A stretch of DNA of 64,000 nt from Paraburkholderia phytofirmans OLGA172 (GTDB lineage Bacteria > Pseudomonadota > Gammaproteobacteria > Burkholderiales > Burkholderiaceae): positions 2,914,001 through 2,978,000 of the forward strand of contig NZ_CP014579.1 in NCBI RefSeq assembly GCF_001634365.1. Reading direction: 5' to 3'. The stretch's first letter is position 1; every line of letters starts with the position of its first letter. Shown piece by piece: positions 42,704 to 55,165 of this stretch. Made by a program: the position numbers and the translations under genes. The notes beneath the pieces were generated by a model that did not search any database, was not told the origin of the DNA, and saw only the letters and a program-made list of their open reading frames with translations.

Positions 42704-43768
42704 ATGACCGATACCACCGCAAACACCATTCAGTCGCCCCGCCTGACCAGCTTGTCGCACGGCGGAGGCTGCGGCTGCAAGATCGCCCCCGGCCTGCTCG
42801 CCGATCTGCTCAAGCGCAGCGCGCCGCTGCCGTTCTTTCCCGATCTGCTGGTCGGCAACGATACCGCCGACGACGCCGCCGTCTACAGGCTCAACGACGA
42901 GCAGGCGATCGTCGCCACCACCGACTTCTTCATGCCGATCGTCGACGACCCATTCGACTTCGGCCGCATCGCCGCCACCAACGCGCTGTCCGACGTCTAC
43001 GCCATGGGCGGCAAACCAATCATGGCGCTGGCGATCGTCGGCATGCCGATCAATGTGTTGCCGCACGACGTAATCGCGGCGGTGCTGAAGGGCGGCGAGT
43101 CCGTCTGCGCCGAAGCTGGCATTCCCCTCGCCGGCGGACATTCGATCGATTCGGTGGAACCCATTTACGGCCTGGTTGCGATCGGCGTGGTCGATCCGCG
43201 GCGTGTCAAACGCAATGCCGGCGCGCAGGGGGGCGACGTGCTGATCCTCGGCAAGCCGCTGGGCGTGGGCGTGCTGTCGGCGGCGTTGAAGAAAGACCGG
43301 CTCGATTCAAACGGCTATGCGGCGATGATCGCAGCCACGACCAAACTCAACCGGCCGGGCGCGGCGCTGTCCGCGCTCGACGGCGTGCATGCCCTCACGG
43401 ACATCACCGGCTTTGGCTTGCTGGGCCATACGCTGGAATTGGCCCGCGGTTCGAATCTGACCGCCCGTGTGCGCTATGCGGATTTGCCTTGGCTGCCGGA
43501 TGTGGCCAGCTTCGCCCAGGCCGGCATTTTTACCGGCGCTTCGGGGCGCAACTGGGACGCTTACGGCAAGGACATCGCTTTGCCGGCCTCGTTGCCGCCG
43601 ACGGCCCGCACCCTGCTCACCGATCCGCAAACCTCGGGCGGTCTCCTGGTGTCGTGCGCGCCAGAAGCCGTCGACGAGGTGCTCGCCCTGTTCCGCGCCG
43701 ACGGTTTCGACGAGGCGTGCGTGATCGGCGAAATGGTCAGTGGAGAACGGCGAGTCGAGGTGATTTGA
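42704..43768 (+). CDS. selD: Selenide, water dikinase (selenophosphate synthase)
   Basis: 354 residues from ATG 42704 (MTDTTANTIQ). It makes selenophosphate from selenide and ATP. The catalytic Cys/Lys are in HGGGCGCKIAPG; this is a Cys, not a Sec (no TGA in frame). The ATP-binding parts VGNDTADDAAVYRL and ALSDVYAMGGKPIMALAIVG follow, and TDITGFGLLGHTLELARGS is typical. A longer frame to 42596 exists but has no ribosome-binding site. It is followed by mnmH, which uses selenophosphate. Confidence 0.96.
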   Translation: MTDTTANTIQSPRLTSLSHGGGCGCKIAPGLLADLLKRSAPLPFFPDLLVGNDTADDAAVYRLNDEQAIVATTDFFMPIVDDPFDFGRIAATNALSDVYAMGGKPIMALAIVGMPINVLPHDVIAAVLKGGESVCAEAGIPLAGGHSIDSVEPIYGLVAIGVVDPRRVKRNAGAQGGDVLILGKPLGVGVLSAALKKDRLDSNGYAAMIAATTKLNRPGAALSALDGVHALTDITGFGLLGHTLELARGSNLTARVRYADLPWLPDVASFAQAGIFTGASGRNWDAYGKDIALPASLPPTARTLLTDPQTSGGLLVSCAPEAVDEVLALFRADGFDEACVIGEMVSGERRVEVI

Positions 43769-43944
43769 GGCGCGGGTGGGTTGATGGGCAAGGCAAGGCA
43801 CGAGCCTGGCAGATGGATTGGCATTTCGCCCGATACATGGGCTGGCACATAGCTTGAAAGCGGCACGGAGCGGCTCGCCAGCCGGCTTTGACGGCGCATG
43901 CGATAATTTCGCTTCTCCCGCCGGTCCGTTTCGCCCGTAACCCC

Positions 43945-45012
43945 TTGAAAAACCTACTCGTCAGCCTCGATCAAGCCGGTGATTTCGACGAAATCATCGA
44001 TGTGCGCACACCTCTCGAATTCGCCGAGGATCACATTCCGGGCGCGCTCAACGCGCCTGTTCTGAGCAACGAAGAGCGGGTTCTGGTCGGCACGACCTAC
44101 AAGCAGGTCTCGCCGTTCGAAGGCACGCGGATCGGCGCGGCGCTGGTTGCGCGCAACATCGCACATCACCTGGAAACGACGTTTGCCGACCGGCCGCGCA
44201 ACTGGCGGCCGCTGATCTACTGCTGGCGCGGCGGGAAACGCTCGGGTTCGGTCACGACGCTCTTCAATATGATCGGCTGGCAGGCACGTCAGCTGGACGG
44301 CGGTTACAAAGGCTACCGGCGCGCGACGCTGGACACCCTCGAATCGTTGCCGAAGACGTTCCGCTACATCGCGCTGGTCGGCCCGACAGGCAGCGGCAAG
44401 ACGCGTCTGCTCGAAGCGCTGCATCAGGCCGGGGCGCAAATACTGGACCTCGAAGCGCTGGCAGCCCATCGCGGCTCGCTATTAGGTGCGTGGGCGGGCG
44501 TTGCGCAGCCTTCGCAAAAGCGCTTCGACACGCTGCTGGTCGGCGCGCTGCGCACATTCGATCCCAAACGGCCGGTTTTCGTCGAAGCGGAGAGCCGGCG
44601 GATCGGTTCGATTGCCCTGCCGCTCGCGCTCCTCGAAACGTTCCACCAGGGCGCCTGCGTCGAAGTGTTGTCGAGCCACGCAGACCGCGCGGCCTTCCTG
44701 CTGCACGACTACGCGCATCTGTTCGACGATCCCGAATCGCTAAAAGCGCAACTGCAGAAGATGATCGGTCTGCATAGCCGGGAGCGTGTCGCGGGCTGGC
44801 AACGCCTCGTCGATGAAAATAGCCGGGCCGAACTCGCTCGCGAGCTGATCGAACAGCATTATGATCCGGCGTACGCGCGCAGCAGCCACCAGCATTTCGT
44901 CCAGTTGCCGCACGCGTTGCAAATGAATTTTCGGCCCAATGGGGCCGATGTCGTTGAGCAGGCAAAGGCGCTCCTTGCTCAACTCGATAACAGCGCGCTC
45001 GCTGTCATCTGA
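43945..45012 (+). CDS. mnmH: tRNA 2-selenouridine synthase
   Basis: 355 residues from TTG 43945 (KNLLVSLDQAGDFDEIIDVR), which fits the family start better than TTG 43888. It replaces sulfur by selenium at wobble uridine 34 of certain tRNAs. An N-terminal rhodanese domain carries the catalytic Cys in LIYCWRGGKRSGS, followed by a P-loop domain, LVGPTGSGKTRLLEAL. Together with selD this gives tRNA selenation; no selA/selB for selenocysteine is visible in the window. Confidence 0.93.
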   Translation: MKNLLVSLDQAGDFDEIIDVRTPLEFAEDHIPGALNAPVLSNEERVLVGTTYKQVSPFEGTRIGAALVARNIAHHLETTFADRPRNWRPLIYCWRGGKRSGSVTTLFNMIGWQARQLDGGYKGYRRATLDTLESLPKTFRYIALVGPTGSGKTRLLEALHQAGAQILDLEALAAHRGSLLGAWAGVAQPSQKRFDTLLVGALRTFDPKRPVFVEAESRRIGSIALPLALLETFHQGACVEVLSSHADRAAFLLHDYAHLFDDPESLKAQLQKMIGLHSRERVAGWQRLVDENSRAELARELIEQHYDPAYARSSHQHFVQLPHALQMNFRPNGADVVEQAKALLAQLDNSALAVI

Positions 45013-45041
45013 TTAATAACTAACGTCCAAGACCCTCCATC

Positions 45042-46097
45042 ATGCAATCAACCCTTCGGCAGCCCCGTGTCGCCCTTGGCTGGATCGTGTTTCTGCTGAT
45101 CGCCGTCGTCGGCCTCTTCTATGTGAAGTGGTTCCCGTACTACAACCGCGCCTTCGTCGCCGCGAGCCAGCATTCCATCGGCAAATCGATCCTGATGGGC
45201 GCGTCGTCGAGCGCACCGCCGGCCTCATGGCAGGCGGCCATCGATTACGCGCTGGCTTACGGCAAGGCGATCTGGCAAGCCATGGTGCTCGGCCTTCTGC
45301 TGGGCTCGGCGGTGCAGGCGCTGATTCCGCCGCAGTGGGTCGCGCGTGCGCTCGGCCGGACCGACTTCAGCAGCGTGGTGAAGGGCGGCCTGATGTCGTT
45401 GCCGGGCATGATGTGCACGTGCTGCGCGGCGCCGGTCGTGGCCGGCTTGCGCGCCCGTCAGGCGGCGCCGGGCGCGGCGATCGCGTTCTGGCTGGGCAAC
45501 ACGGCTCTCAATCCGGCCACGCTGATCTTCATGGGCTTCGTGCTCGGCTGGCAATGGATGGGTTTGCGGCTCGCCTTGGGCCTCGTGATGGTGTTCGGCC
45601 TCGGCTATCTGGTGAACCGGATGGTTACGCCGAAGGAGGCCGAAGCATCGCGCGAAGCGATGGCGCAACTCGTTTCCACCGACGAACCAGGCACCGCGTT
45701 CACGCGCTGGGTGAAAATCCTCGGCACCATGACGCTGCGGCTGATTCCCGAATACATCGTGCTGGTGCTGATTCTCGGCGCGGCGCGGGCATGGCTGTTT
45801 CCGCACATCGGACCCAGCATCGATAACAGCCTGCTGTGGATCGTCGCTTTGGCGATCGCCGGAACGTTGTTCGTGATTCCGACCGCGGGCGAAGTGCCGA
45901 TCATTCAGGCCATGCTCTCCTTCGGCATGGCCGCCGGCCCGGCCGGCGCTTTGCTGATGACGCTGCCGCTGATCAGCGTGCCGTCTATGGCGATGCTCGG
46001 CCGCTCGTTTCCGACGCGCGTGCTGACGGTGGTGACGCTGGCGGTCGTGGTTTGCGGGGTTATCAGCGGGTTGCTGGCTATCGTATTGGGGTTTTAA
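45042..46097 (+). CDS. YraQ/DUF318-type permease
   Basis: 351-residue integral membrane protein with about eight to ten hydrophobic segments. The family motif SLPGMMCTCCAAPVVAGLRA has a Cys pair in a helix, and the partner region is FWLGNTALNPATLIFMGFVL. A second half follows (IPTAGEVPIIQAMLSFGM). Relatives are putative permeases near ArsP-like organoarsenical exporters; the substrate is unknown. It stands 29 bases after mnmH and could be in the same transcript, so a selenium- or sulfur-related cargo is possible but unproven. Confidence 0.85.
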   Translation: MQSTLRQPRVALGWIVFLLIAVVGLFYVKWFPYYNRAFVAASQHSIGKSILMGASSSAPPASWQAAIDYALAYGKAIWQAMVLGLLLGSAVQALIPPQWVARALGRTDFSSVVKGGLMSLPGMMCTCCAAPVVAGLRARQAAPGAAIAFWLGNTALNPATLIFMGFVLGWQWMGLRLALGLVMVFGLGYLVNRMVTPKEAEASREAMAQLVSTDEPGTAFTRWVKILGTMTLRLIPEYIVLVLILGAARAWLFPHIGPSIDNSLLWIVALAIAGTLFVIPTAGEVPIIQAMLSFGMAAGPAGALLMTLPLISVPSMAMLGRSFPTRVLTVVTLAVVVCGVISGLLAIVLGF

Positions 46098-46104
46098 ATC
46101 AGTT

Positions 46105-46239
46105 ATGAAACACATTGCAGCATTTTCCGCCGCGACCTGGTCGGCCGCGGCCATTCTTTACTTCGGGCAACACTCGGTATCGCTGATCGTCTTGAGCGGC
46201 ATCGTCGCACTGGCTGGCTTCGATCTATTCCGGCCGTAG
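46105..46239 (+). CDS. 44-residue membrane protein downstream of the permease
   Basis: ATG 46105 opens seven bases after the permease stop and the frame runs to TAG 46237-46239. After a short start (MKHIAAFSAATW) it is nearly all hydrophobic (AAAILYFGQHSV, LIVLSGIVALAGFDLF), enough for one long or two short membrane helices. Position and composition suggest a small partner of the permease. No family is recognised. Confidence 0.55.
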   Translation: MKHIAAFSAATWSAAAILYFGQHSVSLIVLSGIVALAGFDLFRP

Positions 46240-46253
46240 CCGGACTTCACGGC

Positions 46254-47960
46254 TCAAGGAACCAGCGCCGCGCGAATCGCAGCGAGCCACAACGCCACGG
46301 CATGTGCACCAGGGTCCGCGTAACCGAGTGCGCGATCGCCGACATAACTTGAGCGCCCGCGCCGCGGATGCATCGACGCGGTTTGCGCCGCACCTTCGGT
46401 TGCTGCATCGACCGCGGCTTTCAATGCCGCGTCGAGCCCGGTTTCTGACTTTGAGAGCGCGGCTTGCAACCCGTCGGCGGCAGGTTTCAGCGCATCGACC
46501 ATTGTGCGATCGCCCGGATGCGCACCGCCTAACGCCATCAATCCGGCGACACCCTCACTGAACGCCGCCGACCACGCCTTCGCCGACGCTCCGCCCGCCT
46601 GGTCGAGCGCGACCGCGCCGCGCAACAACATCACCGCGTAAAGCGGGCCCGAAGTGCCACCGACCACGCGCCGGATCGTTGCGGACATGCTGCGCAATAC
46701 CGCACCCGGTGTTGTTTCCGCAGGATAAGCATCGAGTTCATTGAGAATGCCGCGCGCCCCACGCGACAGGCTGATGCCGAGGTCGCCATCGCCGACGCGT
46801 TGATCCATGTCGGTCAAGATCGGCTCGGCTTCGAGCAGGCTCGCGCAAACGGCTTCGATCACGCGGCGCATCGTGGCTTCTCGCGTGAGCGTCGCGCCGT
46901 TTTTACGATCCGGCGTGGCGGGTGCGGGCCGCACGGAAACCTGCGCGACGCGTCCGCTCAACGCGGGCCATGCGGTGGTGTGCGCGGCGGCGTCGAGCCA
47001 GCCAAGCCGCTCATCGTCCGCGCGCAGCAATGTCAGCGAGACGCCCGCCATCTCGAGCGCGCTCAGGAACGTGCCGGCCCACGCACGTTCCACATGGATG
47101 CCGCGTGCCGCCAGATAACGCAGCGCGGACCCGGCCACGATGTTCAATTCGCTCGAAGGCGTCCCGCCGAGATTGTTCACCAGCAAAGCTACCCGCGCAC
47201 CAGATTGCAACGACAAGTCGCCGACGATCTTCGCGAGCAGCCTTTCGACGATCACATCTGCTGGTTCCATCGCGCCGCGCTCTACACCGGGTTCGCCGTG
47301 AATGCCGAGACCCCATTCGATCTCGCCGTCGGCCAGCTCGAAACCGGGCTTGCCCGCCGCCGGCACCGTGCACGGCGTGAGCGCGACACCCATCGTGCCG
47401 AGCGAGGCGGCCACGTCGCGCGCAATCTGTGCAACCTCGGCCAACGGGCGTCCCGCTGCGGCAGCCGCGCCGGCGATCTTGTGAACCAGCACGGTCCCCG
47501 CAAGCCCGCGACGGCCCGCATGGTCACCGCTCGCCGCCAAGGCGACGTCGTCGGCGACGATGACCATTTCAGTGGGGATTCCCTCGGCACGCGCAATCTC
47601 GGCGGCAAGGCCGAAGTTGAAGCGGTCGCCCGTGTAGTTCTTCACGATCAGCAGGACGCCCGCAGTGCCGGCTACTGCGCGGATCGCGTCGAGCACGGCA
47701 TCCGTGGAGGGCGACGTGAACACTTCGCCCGCTACCGCGGCGCTCAGCATGCCATGACCTACGTAACCGCCATGAGCCGGTTCGTGGCCCGAGCCGCCAC
47801 CCGAGATCAGCGCGACTTCTCCGCGCGCGGCAACAGCCTCGGCGTCGGCGCGCACGACGATCGTGCTGCCTTGCAACAACAAGAGATTGGGATTGAGCGC
47901 CGCGAGTCCGTCGAGCATGTCCGGGACAACCGCGGAGACCTCGTTGATGAGCTTCTTCAT
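46254..47960 (-). CDS. Dihydroxyacetone kinase, DhaK-DhaL fusion (ATP-dependent)
   Basis: 568 residues, the usual length of single-chain DHA kinases. The N-terminal DhaK domain has GGGSGHEPAHGGYVGHGMLS and the substrate-binding His in GLGIHGEPGVERG. The C-terminal DhaL domain has the Mg/ATP-binding aspartates in DMDQRVGDGDLGISLSRGA. It phosphorylates dihydroxyacetone to DHAP with ATP. It is convergent with the permease/small membrane protein genes (14 bases apart). Confidence 0.93.
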   Translation of the reverse strand: MKKLINEVSAVVPDMLDGLAALNPNLLLLQGSTIVVRADAEAVAARGEVALISGGGSGHEPAHGGYVGHGMLSAAVAGEVFTSPSTDAVLDAIRAVAGTAGVLLIVKNYTGDRFNFGLAAEIARAEGIPTEMVIVADDVALAASGDHAGRRGLAGTVLVHKIAGAAAAAGRPLAEVAQIARDVAASLGTMGVALTPCTVPAAGKPGFELADGEIEWGLGIHGEPGVERGAMEPADVIVERLLAKIVGDLSLQSGARVALLVNNLGGTPSSELNIVAGSALRYLAARGIHVERAWAGTFLSALEMAGVSLTLLRADDERLGWLDAAAHTTAWPALSGRVAQVSVRPAPATPDRKNGATLTREATMRRVIEAVCASLLEAEPILTDMDQRVGDGDLGISLSRGARGILNELDAYPAETTPGAVLRSMSATIRRVVGGTSGPLYAVMLLRGAVALDQAGGASAKAWSAAFSEGVAGLMALGGAHPGDRTMVDALKPAADGLQAALSKSETGLDAALKAAVDAATEGAAQTASMHPRRGRSSYVGDRALGYADPGAHAVALWLAAIRAALVP

Positions 47961-48311
47961 TGCGTCAGCTTCCTTTTAAGCCGCCGGCCCTGTGTTCCGA
48001 GCTCACGGCAGTTTATGCAGTTGCGAGACCTGGAGGCTCAACTGTACCGCGCATTGCGACGTGAAGCGGCGACGGTACCGGCGCACATGCCTCGGCATAC
48101 TGACCAGCGTGCGCTAGTGAAAACGCATCGACATGCGAAGACCGCAGCCGCGCGAAGGCATCAACGAACGAGTCGGACAGTGGCGAAATACAGGCAATGC
48201 AGAAGGGGGAGACTGACAGGACAGCCGCACGATGACAATGTGCGCCGATGTGATGCGCGAACAGGACAGTAGGCGAAAGCGGAGCCGCTTTCGTCTACGT
48301 CACTGATGCGT
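47961..48311. other. Intergenic region, no gene recognised
   Basis: About 350 bases between the DHA kinase start and tRNA-Val. It should contain the kinase promoter near 47961-48010. Open frames here are extensions of antisense frames through the kinase gene and are not convincing. Confidence 0.5.
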
Positions 48312-48388
48312 TGGTAGGCTCGATTGGATTCGAACCAACGACCCCCACCATGTCAAGGTGGTGCTCTAACCAACTGAGCTACGAGCCT
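48312..48388 (-). tRNA. tRNA-Val (GAC)
   Basis: 77 bases on the minus strand including an encoded CCA. The acceptor stem is AGGCTCG/CGAGCCT, the anticodon loop is TTGACAT between CCACC and GGTGG with anticodon GAC, and the T-arm has GGTTCGAATCC. It stands alone with its own promoter. Confidence 0.96.
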
Positions 48389-48400
48389 TTAGAGGCGCGA

Positions 48401-48429
48401 ATTATAGAGACTCATTGCGCGTCGCACAA
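48401..48429 (-). promoter_or_regulatory. Sigma-70 promoter of tRNA-Val
   Basis: Minus strand: TTGTGC (48424-48429) and a perfect TATAAT (48401-48406) are 17 bases apart, 12 bases before the tRNA 5' end. Confidence 0.75.
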
Positions 48430-48511
48430 CCCCACACGGCAAGTATGTTCTCGAGCGGGGGTCCATCGGTTCGTCGCGCAGTGAGTCGCGCGGTTCGGCG
48501 GTGAACTTGCT

Positions 48512-48899
48512 TCAGTTCGTCGACACCCAGTCGCCGAGATCCCATGGTTCGTGCGTGTGCTCCGTCATCACGAGCTTGACCGTGCCGGTGTCGAGCACCG
48601 CGCGCCCCATGAACGCACGCTGGCGCGTATAGGTCGGGCCGCTGATCACGTATTTGCCATTGGTTAGCGCACGCGCTACGCCGGTCACGGCAAGCGGCCG
48701 CTGCGGGGTCTCCGCGCGGCTTGCGACCTTGTTGCAGACCGTCACCGTGCTGCCGACGCCCTGCTGCCATCAGCGCCGCGACCGCCTGCGGATCGCACAA
48801 CGGCCCGCTGACGATCCCTTCGAGCTTCTGCTTGAGCGCCTCCTCCAGCAGATCGATCGCGACGCTAATACACGGCGCCTCGATATCGGCTAGCGAGAA
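48512..48899 (-). pseudogene. C-terminal remnant of an MlrC-like M81 family metallopeptidase gene
   Basis: The minus strand reads GFSLADIEAPCISVAIDLLE and IVSGPLCDPQAVAALMAAG in one frame, then after a frameshift near 48750 TVCNKVASRAETPQRPLAV to a stop at 48512. The second part resembles the MlrC C-terminal domain (SGPTYTRQRAFMGRAVL and VMTEHTHEPWDLGDW), and then the expected end is missing. The N-terminal peptidase domain is absent. It is a fragment between tRNA-Val and the rRNA operon terminator. Confidence 0.6.
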
Positions 48900-48939
48900 G
48901 CCGGAATTTACCGCCGCTTTTTACGGCCGTAAACGCAAA

Positions 48940-48964
48940 AACCCCACCTTTGTGGGGTGGGGTT
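48940..48964 (-). terminator. Intrinsic terminator of the rRNA operon
   Basis: On the minus strand AACCCCACC pairs with GGTGGGGTT around a 7-base loop and is followed by a T-run. It lies 19 bases after the 5S gene. Confidence 0.85.
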
Positions 48965-48982
48965 TCTGGACATGCTGGGGAG

Positions 48983-49096
48983 CCTGACGATTACCTACTT
49001 TCACACGGGAATCCGCACTATCATCGGCGTGGAGTCGTTTCACGGTCCTGTTCGGGATGGGAAGGGGTGGGACCGACTCGCTATGGTCATCAGGCA
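48983..49096 (-). rRNA. rrf: 5S ribosomal RNA
   Basis: The minus strand begins TGCCTGATGACCATAGCGAG and ends near GTAGGTAATCGTCAGGC, with CCATCCCGAACAGG in the middle, as in other Burkholderiales. The two ends pair (TGCCTGA with TCAGGC). Ends are placed to within a few bases. Confidence 0.95.
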
Positions 49097-49108
49097 TGAC
49101 TTGTTGTC

Positions 49109-49127
49109 GTGTTGACTTTGTCAACAC
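49109..49127. other. Perfect 8-bp hairpin between 23S and 5S genes
   Basis: GTGTTGAC-TTT-GTCAACAC. The rest of the 49097-49314 spacer holds no gene. The stem may be a processing signal in the rRNA precursor. Confidence 0.4.
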
Positions 49128-49314
49128 AACCAATCTGGAAGAAGTAGTTTCTGGTGATGCTCACCAGAGGAGCTTTCAGCAAGCTCGGGCTGTGTTGTTC
49201 GAGGCACAACATCGATCTCAACCTGTGCATGTGGTCTCAAGACCCTGCGCATGGCGCAGGGTGGGCATCCATAAGTGCTGAAGCACTAACGGCTGCCGAC
49301 ACACACCTGTTATA

Positions 49315-52194
<2,880 letters not shown>

Positions 52195-52398
52195 CTATAA
52201 CGGGTGTGTCTCATGTCGCATCCACTGGGAATGCAACGCTCGCCACAATCGCTACAGGTTGAGTATTCGTGTTGCGCCGTATTCCAAAGCGATCTTTCGA
52301 TCACCTTTTCATACATTGATACAATCACAACCCTGATTCACCTACTCGATCACCCATCTCTAAGTGATCTTTCGTGAATCTCTTTACTACTTCTTCCT

Positions 52399-52413
52399 GA
52401 TTGTTAAAGAACG
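52399..52413 (-). promoter_or_regulatory. boxA antitermination element in the 16S-23S spacer
   Basis: Minus strand GTTCTTTAACAATCA matches the NusB/NusE-binding boxA consensus and lies about 200 bases before the 23S 5' end, downstream of tRNA-Ala. Confidence 0.7.
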
Positions 52414-52534
52414 ACAGCCGATATCGCGGTTGCTATAACCACGTATCACTCTGACTGGCTCAATCGCCAATGCTTGTTTCACTACACCGCCAACGTCTTT
52501 CAACGTGCGCCGCAGATAAACCAGCATTGAAGAT

Positions 52535-52610
52535 TGGTGGAGGATGACGGGATCGAACCGACGACCCCCTGCTTGCAAAGCAGGTGCTCTCCCAGCTGAG
52601 CTAATCCCCC
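52535..52610 (-). tRNA. tRNA-Ala (TGC)
   Basis: 76 bases with encoded CCA. Acceptor GGGGGAT, anticodon loop TTTGCAA with TGC, T-arm GGTTCGATCCC. In the rRNA operon spacer, 3' of tRNA-Ile. Confidence 0.97.
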
Positions 52611-52692
52611 AGTCACACAGATATCAATACATCCCTATCCGTACTGATCTACTCAGGGGTTTCAGTCATTAGCGCAGCCACCGCAGAAACAG

Positions 52693-52769
52693 TGGTGGGT
52701 CTGGATGGATTCGAACCATCGACCCCCGCCTTATCAAGACGGTGCTCTAACCAACTGAGCTACAGACCC
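52693..52769 (-). tRNA. tRNA-Ile (GAT)
   Basis: 77 bases with encoded CCA. Acceptor GGGTCTG/CAGACCC, anticodon loop TTGATAA with GAT, T-arm GGTTCGAATCC. First tRNA of the 16S-23S spacer. Confidence 0.97.
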
Positions 52770-52831
52770 CTGAGTCTGTCTTGTTCACAGCCGATAAGCG
52801 TGAGCGCTCAACGCATTGACACGTTAGCTCG

Positions 52832-54364
<1,533 letters not shown>

Positions 54365-54565
54365 AAACCTGTTACTGTTTTTCGGGCTCTTGCGAACCCG
54401 GTCGCTCACTCAACGTACTGACGAATGATCATCCTGCCGGCGTGAATTCACCCCAGCAGGAAAACCTTCCTTTAATACTAGTGTGAGACTTGATACTTTC
54501 GCTTCCCGGCAGACTCCGAAGAACCCACCGGCGCGTCGCGCATCAAGCGCCCACACTTATCGGCT

Positions 54566-54582
54566 GTTAATTTTTAAAGATC
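54566..54582 (-). promoter_or_regulatory. boxA-like element in the rRNA leader
   Basis: Minus strand GATCTTTAAAAATTAAC, about 100 bases after the promoter and 200 bases before 16S, resembles the leader boxA for ribosomal antitermination. Confidence 0.6.
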
Positions 54583-54682
54583 GAGTACGCATTCACTACC
54601 GAACCAGCACCGCGTTGCATCACATCACAACCACCCGGCACCGCTTCGTTCTGCGTCGCTGCATCAGCAGCAGAGAAACGAG

Positions 54683-54711
54683 ATTATGAAGAACGACCGA
54701 CAGGTCGTCAA
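54683..54711 (-). promoter_or_regulatory. rRNA operon promoter
   Basis: Minus strand TTGACG (54706-54711) and CATAAT (54683-54688) are exactly 17 bases apart, with an A/T-rich, UP-element-like stretch (AAAAGAAAATTCAC) upstream. It is divergent from rpoD. The 54712-54950 interval contains no gene that I recognise. Confidence 0.85.
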
Positions 54712-54982
54712 CCCCCTTTTGTGAATTTTCTTTTGGGCAAGTGAGATTTGGCGGCAAAACATGCGCACCACTATATGTAGCAAGATCGACGGCAATCATT
54801 CCGTCGTGCGAGAGCGACCGACTTCGCCTATAGTTAAGAGCCTGCATACGCGCACGGCGAGCAGTTGAAGTGCCGCCTTCCGCCCCCACCTGAACGTAAG
54901 GATGACAGGCGATGAAGGCACCTGCGGCAGGAGAGCACGACAAAAGGTGTGCTCATAATGAGCGCAAAAGCGCAAGGTCGTA

Positions 54983-55048
54983 TATAATGCGAGCCGCGCG
55001 AATTTCGCGCATTTCTATCGGCCCGCTTCGTGCGGGCTCATCTTTTTT
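54983..55048 (+). ncRNA. Candidate short transcript or attenuator upstream of rpoD
   Basis: A perfect TATAAT (54983-54988), with only a weak -35 match, is followed by GCGCGAATTTCGCGC (hairpin) and then GCCCGC-TTCGT-GCGGGC with TCATCTTTTTT (55021-55048). That second hairpin is a classical intrinsic terminator, yet rpoD begins 117 bases later on the same strand. It could end a small RNA of about 55 bases or act as an attenuator in the rpoD leader. Confidence 0.5.
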
Positions 55049-55165
55049 GCTCCCCAGAGCACAGCCAAACAACCGCGTTGAGTCACTCAGGTGATGTTGA
55101 GCCATGCTCGAAACGCCTGACGGTAGCGTCTTGCGTCTCAAAGCGAAGCCTCTAGAGGAGAATAC

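Noticed and set aside
42704..43768. Possible selenocysteine in selD
   Set aside because: The active-site region reads Gly-Cys-Gly-Cys-Lys with ordinary codons and no in-frame TGA.
46800..48272. 490-codon plus-strand frame opposite the DHA kinase gene
   Set aside because: Antisense to a gene with all family motifs; Arg/His-rich with no recognisable domain.
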